Part shown: piece after piece, positions 1 through 6,316 of the stretch | How positions within the stretch are numbered: the stretch's first letter is position 1 | Layout: each line of letters opens with the position of its first letter | Origin: an uncultured Bacteroidia bacterium | GTDB lineage: Bacteria; Bacteroidota; Bacteroidia; Bacteroidales; UBA932 | Direction of reading: 5' to 3' | DNA: 11,168 nt | Assembly (NCBI GenBank): GCA_902767355.1 | Contig: CACXHG010000050.1 | Coordinates: 1 to 11,168, forward strand | The notes under the pieces: generated by a model | Database searches by the model: none | The model's input: the letters and a program-made list of their open reading frames with translations, nothing else | What the model was told of the DNA's origin: nothing | Translations under genes and position numbers: made by a program

Positions 1-953
1 CAAGTACCGGTGGTATTGATGGTCATTGCAAACTCTGTTTCGGTTGCAGGGATTACAACTTCCTTGGGAGTTACGCTCAGTGCTGCATAGAGGGCTGCCT
101 GACGGATGGTGATGACCTTGGTGATCTTCTCACCTGCGTCGTTGACGGTAGAGATGGTTACATAAGCCACGCGTGCCTCGCCGGTGCGGTTGGGGTCAAC
201 TTCGATCTTGATGATCTTCTGAGGATCGGAGTAGCTGCAGCACTCTGCCTCATAGCTGTCCTCATCGACGGTAACTTCTGCGTGTACCCAATCCTCGCTG
301 GAAGATACGCTTACAGGAGTGTTTGCATAGTAAGGAAGTGCGAACTCGTCGCCCTTTGCAGATGCGTCGAGCTTGTCGACGAATACGTCCAGGATGTTAA
401 CGGTAGGAGCCTGGGTAAAGGTAACGTTGATGGAAACGGGATCGCCGAATACGGGAGTGCAGGTGATGGTAACGACGCCTGTACGAACCTCGGCTGTCTT
501 GTTCTCCGTTACGGTAACCTTGGCAACGCCGTCGGCAACATCGCCTACTTTGAGCCAGTCAACATTGGCTGAAGCATCCACACTTTGTTCATTGCCGGAA
601 GTCACATAGGGGATATCTATAATTGCTCCGTATACTCCAATCAAGTAAGAGCGGGTAGGAACCTCGAAGTAGAACTGCTCGGGACGCTGTACCACGGTGA
701 TGGTAGCGCTCTCACGCTGGCTGTTCTCGATACCGGTCTGAACGGTGATGACAGCGGTACGGGCCTGGCCGGTCTTGTTCTCGGCAGCGGTAACGGTGAG
801 CATGTAGTCGCCGGTACCCTCTTTCTTGTCGATGGTGAGCCACTGGGAATCGCTGCTGGCGGTCCAGCTGTTGTTGGTGACGATGGATGCCACGAAGCTC
901 TGGGCCAGGGCGTAGATGTTCTTGCTTTCAGGAGATACGACCAGAGCGGAGTA
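1..953 (-). repeat. Second A-B-C cassette and start of a third
   Basis: Residues 478-569 (A, opening SALVVSPE), 570-660 (B, opening QFYFEVP with IDIPY) and 661-765 (C, opening TVNILDV with YANTPVSV) repeat the first cassette. Residue 766 begins a third A unit (YAALSVTPK), which is cut by the window edge. A and B have the same lengths as in the first cassette (92 and 91 residues). C is 16 residues longer, because of an acidic insert containing Cys715-Cys716 after Trp699. At DNA level the cassettes are clearly diverged, so this is an old or selected repeat and not a recent assembly-like duplication. Confidence 0.83.
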
Positions 954-2384
954 AGCGGCAGCCTGACGCACGATAGTGGTCTTGGAAATGATCTCGCCGG
1001 AGTCGGAGTTGGTCATTACGGTCACGACAGCGGTGCGGGGAACTGCGGTCTCGTTCTTGGGAACGGTAATAACCACATCCTGGCCGTCGGAGACAACGTT
1101 GCACCAGCTTTCGCTGCTGCGTACGCTGACCGGAGTATTAGTATATATAGGTACGCGAACTGTTGCGCCGGTCCACTCGATTGCATATTCGTCTGCAAGT
1201 ACGTCAAGAACATTGACGGTGGGAGCCTGGGCTACGCGAACCTGGCGGACGATGGGCTCACCCTCCTGACCAGCGGTCATGAATGTGATGATGCCTTCAC
1301 GTGCCTGTGCGGTCTTGTTCTCAGAAACTGCAACGGTTGCGATGCCGCCTTCTACGCTGTTAACCTTCATCCAGTCAACATTGGAAGTAGCGTTCACAGT
1401 TACGTTGCTGCCCTCTACTGCGTAGGGGATTTCGATAACGCACTCTTCGAGAGAGAGAGGATAGTCGATTACGGGAACTACCAGGTAGAAGTCAACAGCA
1501 GCCTGTTTAACAACGATCTGGCGGATAACGCGGTTTTCATTCTCTGCGCCGGAAGCGAAGGTGATGACAGCCACGCGGGGAGCGCCGGTCTCGTTTGCAC
1601 GGGCGCTGACGGTGATCTTGGCGTCGCCGTTGCCGGCACTCTCGCTCAGAGTGAGCCAGTCGCTGTCAAGCGATGCCTCCCAGCTGCCGGTAGTGATGAC
1701 ATCGAGCTCGAAGCTGGATGCTGCAGCGGTGAGTTCCTTACCCTCGGGAGATACGACCAGGGCTGCATTGCTTGCAGACTGGAATACTTCCACGGTACGA
1801 ACCTGGGTGACGCCGTCGGCTGTGGTGAGAACGGAGATCTTGGCCACGCGGTCTGCGCCGGTGTTGTTCTCGTCAACAGTAACCTTGAATGAACCGTTGC
1901 CCTTGCCTGAGGTAGGGTCAACCTTGCACCAGTCTGCGCTGGAAGCAACTTCCCATTCGCCGTTGCATGCGACGCTCATCAGATATTCACCTGCATATTT
2001 GGTGAAGGAGATGTTGTCTGCAGCAAGGGTTACCTTGGAGCCTTCGGACTGCTGACGGATCAGAATGGTCTTGGAGCAACCGTTGCCCTCGATTATGATT
2101 TTACCCGAACGCTCGTTCGGAGTGGTGTTGGCCTCAACAAAGAACTCAAAAGTACCTTTGTGATTGCCAAAGCCGTGGTCGAGTGTAATCCAAGGGTCGT
2201 TGCTGGATGCTTCCCAGTCGACGTTGGATTCCACCACGACGGTGCCTTTGTCCGTCTGAGGGCCGACCAGAACCACTTCGTGGTCAACGTTCAGGAACGG
2301 AAGCTCCTCGTGGTAGCAGCCTGTTGCCAGAGCCGCCGCAATTACGAGGCAGAGAACCGATAGGTTTCTTAAAAGTTTTTTCAT
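1..2384 (-). CDS. Long BACON-repeat surface lipoprotein with three-domain cassettes (partial, 3' end off window)
   Basis: An open frame of 794 codons runs from the ATG at 2384 to the left edge without a stop. The start is supported by a lipoprotein signal peptide: Lys-Lys, a hydrophobic core, then LATG before Cys23. The residues after Cys23 (Tyr-His-Glu-Glu) resemble the acidic export signal of surface-exposed Bacteroidota lipoproteins. The rest is a string of about 90-residue beta-sandwich units of BACON type. Each has a central Trp, a turn like ENKTAxxR or NxTGxxR, and a closing strand ending xxRQA or xxTQAP. Units lie at about 25-112, 113-205, 206-297, 298-388, 389-477, 478-569, 570-660, 661-765 and 766 onward. 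No catalytic domain is visible, so a stalk, adhesin or glycan-binding role is inferred. It is the last visible gene of its operon, 12 nt after the TPR lipoprotein gene. Codon use is strongly biased (about 3 ATA among 49 Ile), suggesting high expression. The C-terminus is unseen and could carry another domain. Confidence 0.88.
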   Translation of the reverse strand, partial: MKKLLRNLSVLCLVIAAALATGCYHEELPFLNVDHEVVLVGPQTDKGTVVVESNVDWEASSNDPWITLDHGFGNHKGTFEFFVEANTTPNERSGKIIIEGNGCSKTILIRQQSEGSKVTLAADNISFTKYAGEYLMSVACNGEWEVASSADWCKVDPTSGKGNGSFKVTVDENNTGADRVAKISVLTTADGVTQVRTVEVFQSASNAALVVSPEGKELTAAASSFELDVITTGSWEASLDSDWLTLSESAGNGDAKITVSARANETGAPRVAVITFASGAENENRVIRQIVVKQAAVDFYLVVPVIDYPLSLEECVIEIPYAVEGSNVTVNATSNVDWMKVNSVEGGIATVAVSENKTAQAREGIITFMTAGQEGEPIVRQVRVAQAPTVNVLDVLADEYAIEWTGATVRVPIYTNTPVSVRSSESWCNVVSDGQDVVITVPKNETAVPRTAVVTVMTNSDSGEIISKTTIVRQAAAYSALVVSPESKNIYALAQSFVASIVTNNSWTASSDSQWLTIDKKEGTGDYMLTVTAAENKTGQARTAVITVQTGIENSQRESATITVVQRPEQFYFEVPTRSYLIGVYGAIIDIPYVTSGNEQSVDASANVDWLKVGDVADGVAKVTVTENKTAEVRTGVVTITCTPVFGDPVSINVTFTQAPTVNILDVFVDKLDASAKGDEFALPYYANTPVSVSSSEDWVHAEVTVDEDSYEAECCSYSDPQKIIKIEVDPNRTGEARVAYVTISTVNDAGEKITKVITIRQAALYAALSVTPKEVVIPATETEFAMTINTTGT
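954..1769 (-). repeat. First A-B-C beta-sandwich cassette (816 nt, 272 residues)
   Basis: Residues 206-477 of the BACON lipoprotein form three different units. A is 206-297 and opens with AALVVSPE. B is 298-388 and opens with DFYLVVP, followed by an IEIPY strand. C is 389-477 and opens with TVNVLDV, followed by YTNTPVSV. The same three unit types recur in the same order exactly 272 residues later. This indicates duplication of a three-domain block rather than of single domains. The boundaries are set by the repeated opening motifs, so they are exact relative to each other, though the fold edges may lie a few residues away. Confidence 0.85.
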
Positions 2385-2396
2385 AGATGTATTTTA

Positions 2397-3956
2397 TTAG
2401 TTGTTGTTTTGGCTTTTTCTGGCGATTGCAAGCGCCCTGTTACGATATTCACTCTCGGGAAGGAGAATGAGGATGGACTCAGCCTCGGCATAGTTGCCGT
2501 TTCCGAGCTTGGTAAGAGCGGTGTTGTATTCGCGGTAGCTGTTCAGCAGGCGGTCTGCCTTTGCATATTCTTCGTTCATCAGGCAGAGCAGGCCGAGATT
2601 GTAGTCAGCCTCGGGGATCTTGCCCTCGATGTTCTCGTAAACAGCCTTCGACTGCTCCAGCTTGCCGGCGTTGTAATAAACCAGCGCGCGGTTTGCATTG
2701 ATATAGCAGTTGGCATCCTTGAAAGGAATCTCGTCTGCTATTGCAGCTGCCTTGGCGAAATCGCCGGCTTCTGCCGCCTCAAGCATTTCGGCATTGAGGT
2801 CGAACACCTTGTCGTTGGGTTTCTCTACCAGAGTATGCACTGTCGTGCACTCGTCCAGATCGCACACGTAGTTGTAGATCAAGCCATTGCCATTCTCCAG
2901 TACGGGGCAGAGGTTGATGTGCGCAAATCGTGCGGCGGGATAGTAGTCCTTGAAGATGGTCTGGTATTCAGAAGGATATTTGGAGCGGATCTTGCGCTCA
3001 AGAGCGTCGGAGTCGCTCTCGCCCTCCTCGATCATGTTGATGATCTCGGCGGCGTGGGCCAGGCTGCTGCCGGCCAGGCGCTCCTTGACCACGTCCCAGT
3101 TCTCGGTCTTGATGGTGAAAGTGCAGTTGTCGCCGTCGTAGGGGATTCCGATGCTGTCGAAATACCTCATGACAGCCTCTTTACGGCTCTGGGCCAGCTT
3201 GACGTTGTAGTCCCACGGTGCCTCGGGAGAGTCGCTGATGACTACCTCCATGGTGTAGGAAGGAACGTTGCTGTTGAACACGATGTTCTTGTAGTTGTCG
3301 ACGAAAGCTCCCTCATAGAACTGCTCCTCGATGACGGAAGAGTTCACCTTGAAAGGTATGTCGGTGGTGAGGCAGAGGTTTTCGTCTTCGCAGCGCCTGG
3401 TCATGTAGAAGTAGTGGGGAACAGGCTTGCGGTCAACCATGGACTTGATGCTGTAGATGTCGCAGTACAGGGGGGCGCTGCCAAGATAGAGGTCGTCGGT
3501 ATAGGCGTTGGCCACAACATCGACAACCAGGCAGCCGCCGTCCATCCAGTCTTCGTAATTGGTATGGAGGGTGTATCTGTACTCGGAAGTTTCGCCCTTG
3601 GTGTAGGGTACGCGGCGGCGGATGCCGTCGGCCTTCTCGGGCTCGTATTTATCCATGCGCTGGTTGAACACGTTGTGCACGCGGCCCTCGAAAACTACGG
3701 GAGAGAGTGCAATGGAAGTGTCGCCCTTGGCGCTGCGGATGAAGGGACGGAACTCGATGCCGGTATGCTTGCTGTAGTACTGGGCGGGAACCTTGTAGGT
3801 GACATCCATGTCCACGCTGCCGTGGTTGTCGCTGATGCCGACCTGGTTGAGCTCCACGCGTGTGGGCTGATACTCGGTGAGTTTCTCAAGATTTATACAA
3901 GCATCGCAAAAGATTATTGCGAAGACCAGTGTCAATACAATTTGGAACTTTTTCAT
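2397..3956 (-). CDS. Probable lipoprotein with DUF3868-like N-terminal half, OmpA-like segment and C-terminal TPRs
   Basis: This 519-residue protein starts with a signal sequence (Lys-Lys, then hydrophobic residues to about 16) and a Cys at 20 in an unusual lipobox (FCDAC), so lipidation is possible but not certain. Residues about 30-130 alternate short beta strands and contain the pattern PVVFEGR...NQR, recalling DUF3868 proteins of Bacteroidales fimbrial operons. From about Asn224 an OmpA-like fold follows: a strand, then the helix around LAQSRKEAVMRYF (Ser257-Arg258), as in the peptidoglycan-binding OmpA/MotB domain, although the usual GHTD signature is not evident. Residues 386-515 are Ala/Leu-rich helical hairpins of TPR type. 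The gene lies 15 nt after the DUF3575-like gene and 12 nt before the BACON lipoprotein gene, so one transcript is likely. A periplasmic scaffold that couples surface-protein assembly to the envelope is inferred. The TPR and OmpA-like parts are clearer than the DUF3868 assignment. Confidence 0.8.
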   Translation of the reverse strand: MKKFQIVLTLVFAIIFCDACINLEKLTEYQPTRVELNQVGISDNHGSVDMDVTYKVPAQYYSKHTGIEFRPFIRSAKGDTSIALSPVVFEGRVHNVFNQRMDKYEPEKADGIRRRVPYTKGETSEYRYTLHTNYEDWMDGGCLVVDVVANAYTDDLYLGSAPLYCDIYSIKSMVDRKPVPHYFYMTRRCEDENLCLTTDIPFKVNSSVIEEQFYEGAFVDNYKNIVFNSNVPSYTMEVVISDSPEAPWDYNVKLAQSRKEAVMRYFDSIGIPYDGDNCTFTIKTENWDVVKERLAGSSLAHAAEIINMIEEGESDSDALERKIRSKYPSEYQTIFKDYYPAARFAHINLCPVLENGNGLIYNYVCDLDECTTVHTLVEKPNDKVFDLNAEMLEAAEAGDFAKAAAIADEIPFKDANCYINANRALVYYNAGKLEQSKAVYENIEGKIPEADYNLGLLCLMNEEYAKADRLLNSYREYNTALTKLGNGNYAEAESILILLPESEYRNRALAIARKSQNNN

Positions 3957-3971
3957 AATCCTAGCGCTTGT

Positions 3972-4610
3972 TTAGAAAAGGAAATAAGTGAACTTGATAC
4001 CGATACGGCTGAGGCCGATGTACTGACGGTTGAGACCGTCGCCGATCAGCAGACCTGTCGCAATGGGACGGGTTCCGCCGAACACCTGCTGGCGATACTC
4101 GTCGCTGAGCTGGTGCTGCCAGTAAGGAGTGTCACCTGCGCCGTCGGGCCGGTACGCCATAACGATCGAGTCGTTAAGGTAAGTGTAGCCAAGACCGACG
4201 AAAGCCTCGAGATTCCAACTCTTGCTTAAGAGCCAGGAATATCCATAGCTTAGGCCTGCACCATAGAGGATGCCTCTATAGGCAAATTCGTTCAGCCCGA
4301 AATCGTGGTAGAAACCACCATGGGCCTCCACTCCGATGTAATGGCCGGCAAACCTGTAGCGAGGATAAATCCTCAACTCGGGCTGGACTGCCCAGAAGTT
4401 GGTCTGCTTTTCCCCGAAATGGAAGGGGTTGATAGCCCCGTCCACAACGAGTGCCAGGTGCTTGCTCAGACCGATGTCAAGGCCGATGTTGGGCGAAGCC
4501 GCAGCCCAGCCTAAGACGTTGGTACCGATGCCCAAATGCTGTGCATTGGACGCCAGCGGAGCCAGCATCATCAGAGCGGTGAGAAAAACGGTAAGTTTGA
4601 GCTTTTTCAT
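3972..4610 (-). CDS. DUF3575-like outer-membrane beta-barrel protein
   Basis: This 212-residue protein has a classical cleavable signal peptide (MKKLKL, a hydrophobic core, then SNA before Gln24). The mature part has the DUF3575 pattern: NVLGWAAASPNIGLDIGLSK, then a VDGAINPF strand, WAVQPELRIYPRYRFAGHYIGVEAHGG in two neighbouring blocks, and a glycine/tyrosine-rich second half with alternating hydrophobic residues. It ends in a C-terminal Phe (FTYFLF), typical of outer-membrane barrels. The length suits a small eight-stranded barrel. DUF3575 genes in Bacteroidales commonly precede DUF3868 and fimbrial subunit genes, and here it is the first gene of its operon. A role in anchoring or assembling the downstream surface protein is inferred from context. 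The start at 4610 is fixed by the signal peptide. Only an A-rich leader (AAAGAAAA) precedes it, with no Shine-Dalgarno sequence, as is usual in this phylum. Confidence 0.85.
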   Translation of the reverse strand: MKKLKLTVFLTALMMLAPLASNAQHLGIGTNVLGWAAASPNIGLDIGLSKHLALVVDGAINPFHFGEKQTNFWAVQPELRIYPRYRFAGHYIGVEAHGGFYHDFGLNEFAYRGILYGAGLSYGYSWLLSKSWNLEAFVGLGYTYLNDSIVMAYRPDGAGDTPYWQHQLSDEYRQQVFGGTRPIATGLLIGDGLNRQYIGLSRIGIKFTYFLF

Positions 4611-4719
4611 TTTTCTTTACTCGTTAAATTAGTTAATGATTAGGTTATAAATTGTTTTGCTTTCGTTTGCCAATTTGCTATATTAGGGCAGACACATCGC
4701 TGCACAGTACATAGTATTG

Positions 4720-4727
4720 CAAAGTTA
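4720..4727 (-). promoter_or_regulatory. Putative -7 box for the DUF3575/TPR/BACON operon
   Basis: The minus strand reads TAACTTTG, an exact match to the Bacteroidota sigma-ABfr -7 consensus TAnnTTTG. It lies about 110 bp upstream of the first ATG at 4610. A TTG lies upstream at 4745-4743 with a 15-bp spacer, shorter than the usual 19-21, so the -33 element is weak. This could suit a promoter that needs an activator. Transcription would start near 4712 and leave a leader of about 100 nt. Confidence 0.45.
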
Positions 4728-4747
4728 ATCATTCTACGCACGCAAGA

Positions 4748-4767
4748 TTCATTATTTTTCATTATTT
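4748..4767. repeat. Perfect tandem 10-bp direct repeat in the divergent control region
   Basis: TTCATTATTT occurs twice with no gap (4748-4757 and 4758-4767). The 10-bp spacing is about one helical turn, so two protein subunits could bind the same DNA face. It sits between the two divergent -7 boxes, just upstream of or overlapping the -33 zone of the minus-strand promoter. The repeat itself is certain. A role as an operator for the neighbouring LuxR-type regulator is inference, and chance in AT-rich DNA remains possible. Confidence 0.55.
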
Positions 4768-4823
4768 GTCGCTCAAATTACCGCTGAAGTGAAAAATTTA
4801 TTCATAAAAAATAATTAATGCCC

Positions 4824-4831
4824 TATATTTG
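4824..4831 (+). promoter_or_regulatory. Putative -7 box for the TPR/LuxR regulator gene
   Basis: TATATTTG matches the Bacteroidota -7 consensus TAnnTTTG exactly and lies 25 bp before the ATG at 4857. Transcription would begin around 4838-4840, leaving a leader of under 20 nt. There is no good TTTG -33 element at the normal distance. Instead, a short inverted repeat (TTTAT-TC-ATAAA, 4797-4808) occupies that region. No Shine-Dalgarno sequence precedes the start codon. Confidence 0.5.
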
Positions 4832-4856
4832 CAAAAACCGCTAAAAGCAGCCGAAG

Positions 4857-6311
4857 ATGAAACGTTTGTTGTGCTTATTAACATATTTATTAACAATTTA
4901 CGCCTGCCAGAGAGGGGGTGTAGACTTTCCAAAAGCGACATCAGACGACATTGACGCTGTCCTGAACGAGGCAGAAAGCAGCATAGAGGCGCGCCAGCTG
5001 GACGATGCAATGACAAATGCCTATTCTGCGCTGGAGATGGCGCAGCATAGCGGCGACGATCTGCGCCAGGCAAGGGCACTGCTTTGCATAGCACGCACAG
5101 ATATCCGCGCCTGCCGCGACAGCGAAGCCTGGCAGGCCGCCTTGCAGGCAGAACAGATAGCCAGAAAGCAGGGCTACAACAGCGAGCTTGCTGCAGCGCT
5201 TGTGAACAAAGCCAAACTATGTTCCTACGCCGAGATTTCGCCAGAAACCAGCCGCAACCAGGAGGGCCTGGAATATGCTTTCGAGGCGCTGTCCCTGGCT
5301 GAAAGAAGCGGTGACTGGGCCAATCAGGCCAAGGCCTGCTATGTCCTTGGTTCGCTGCACACGAACCTCAACCGCTGGAACGACATTCTGGACGACGATA
5401 TATATAGGAAGGCCGGCGAATACATAGACAGGGGCGAAGCCATAGCCCGCAACCATAATCTGGACAATACGGCCGCAGAAGCGCTGCTTTTCCGTTCCCG
5501 CTGGCTGCAGCAGGGCGGCTACAACCAGCAGGCAATAGAGTCCTTCACCTCCGCCCTGGACAGCCTGCCCGAAGAAGAGCACCTGACCGCCAGCAATCTG
5601 CTGGATCACCTGATGAACCTGTATATACGCGTGGGCGACACTCAGAAGGCTCTGGAGTGCCACAATCGCTATGTCTATCACCAGCAGCAATATCTTGCCC
5701 AGCTGGCCGAGGAATCCCTGGAGGATATACAGACCCACCACGAAGTGGCTGAACGGAACCGGCAGATACGCCAGAACGAGAAGCTGATACGGCTGCTGAT
5801 GGTTATTGCCGTGTTGGCTATCGCCGCTATCGCAGTTCTGGTGGGCTACTTTCTCAGGGAGAGGCGCATGAAGCTGGAGCTCAACCGCATCAACGAGCTT
5901 AAGGAAGACCTTATCTCTACCCTCTCCCGGGAGCTCAAAAAGCCGGCCAGCGACTTTACCTCTACACTTAAGGACCTGAGCGAGAATGTGGAGCACCTGT
6001 CCAAAGAGAGGATTATGGAACAGAGCAGCGAAATTGTCAAAAGCGCCGAAGTAGCCAACGAGGACGTGGCCAATTATGTGAGTGAAATCCTCTCAAAGAA
6101 GAAAGAGAAGATATCCGCTTCCGGCCTCACGGACAGGGAGATCCAGGTCATCAGGCTCAGCGTGAAGGGCCTAACAGCTGCCCAGATTGCCCAGCAGCTC
6201 TTTTTGAGTGTACATACGGTGAATACCCACCGCCAGAGGATATATTCCAAGCTTGGGGTAAAGAATGTCTCGGGCATGATACGCAAGGCCTCCGAGATGG
6301 GCATTGTGTAG
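4857..6311 (+). CDS. Membrane-bound TPR regulator with degenerate HisKA-like helix and LuxR-type HTH
   Basis: This 484-residue protein has four parts. Residues 1-17 form a hydrophobic signal with Lys-Arg and a possible lipobox (TIYAC, Cys17). Residues about 30-300 are Ala-rich helical hairpins of TPR type, expected in the periplasm. A transmembrane helix spans about 310-333 and is followed by RERR, the positive-inside side. Residues about 338-415 form a coiled helix pair resembling the HisKA dimerisation domain. Its H-box reads LSRELKKP, so Arg358 stands where the phospho-accepting His would be. No HATPase domain follows. Instead, residues 424-484 are a LuxR/GerE HTH (LTDREIQVIRL, then AAQIAQQLFLSVHTVNTHRQ). 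It should therefore be a one-component membrane-tethered regulator that responds to an envelope signal or partner. It is divergent from the surface-protein operon, its likely target. ATA codes about 14 of 31 Ile, unlike the BACON lipoprotein gene. The stop lies 5 bp from that of the convergent neighbour. Confidence 0.88.
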   Translation: MKRLLCLLTYLLTIYACQRGGVDFPKATSDDIDAVLNEAESSIEARQLDDAMTNAYSALEMAQHSGDDLRQARALLCIARTDIRACRDSEAWQAALQAEQIARKQGYNSELAAALVNKAKLCSYAEISPETSRNQEGLEYAFEALSLAERSGDWANQAKACYVLGSLHTNLNRWNDILDDDIYRKAGEYIDRGEAIARNHNLDNTAAEALLFRSRWLQQGGYNQQAIESFTSALDSLPEEEHLTASNLLDHLMNLYIRVGDTQKALECHNRYVYHQQQYLAQLAEESLEDIQTHHEVAERNRQIRQNEKLIRLLMVIAVLAIAAIAVLVGYFLRERRMKLELNRINELKEDLISTLSRELKKPASDFTSTLKDLSENVEHLSKERIMEQSSEIVKSAEVANEDVANYVSEILSKKKEKISASGLTDREIQVIRLSVKGLTAAQIAQQLFLSVHTVNTHRQRIYSKLGVKNVSGMIRKASEMGIV

Positions 6312-6316
6312 CTGTC

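Noticed and set aside
585..1892. 435-codon plus-strand open frame opposite the BACON lipoprotein
   Set aside because: It is antisense to a gene with a clear signal peptide and domain repeats. Its product is a Gly/Asp/Asn/Cys-rich mixture without fold motifs and follows from the biased codons of the real gene.
480..1900. Regular recurrence of similar short DNA words (such as CGGTCTTGTTCTC variants), at first CRISPR-like
   Set aside because: They are about 270 bp apart, imperfect and in frame. They encode the conserved ENKTAxxR turn of each beta-sandwich unit, not CRISPR repeats.
2409..4229. 606-codon plus-strand open frame opposite the TPR lipoprotein and part of the DUF3575-like gene
   Set aside because: It spans two well-supported minus-strand genes and their junction. 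Its product is Val/Ala/Leu/Gly-rich with no domain, signal or ribosome-binding support.
4857..6311. Reading the regulator as a hybrid two-component system
   Set aside because: There is no HATPase or receiver domain, the H-box His is Arg, and the DNA-binding domain is LuxR type, not AraC type.
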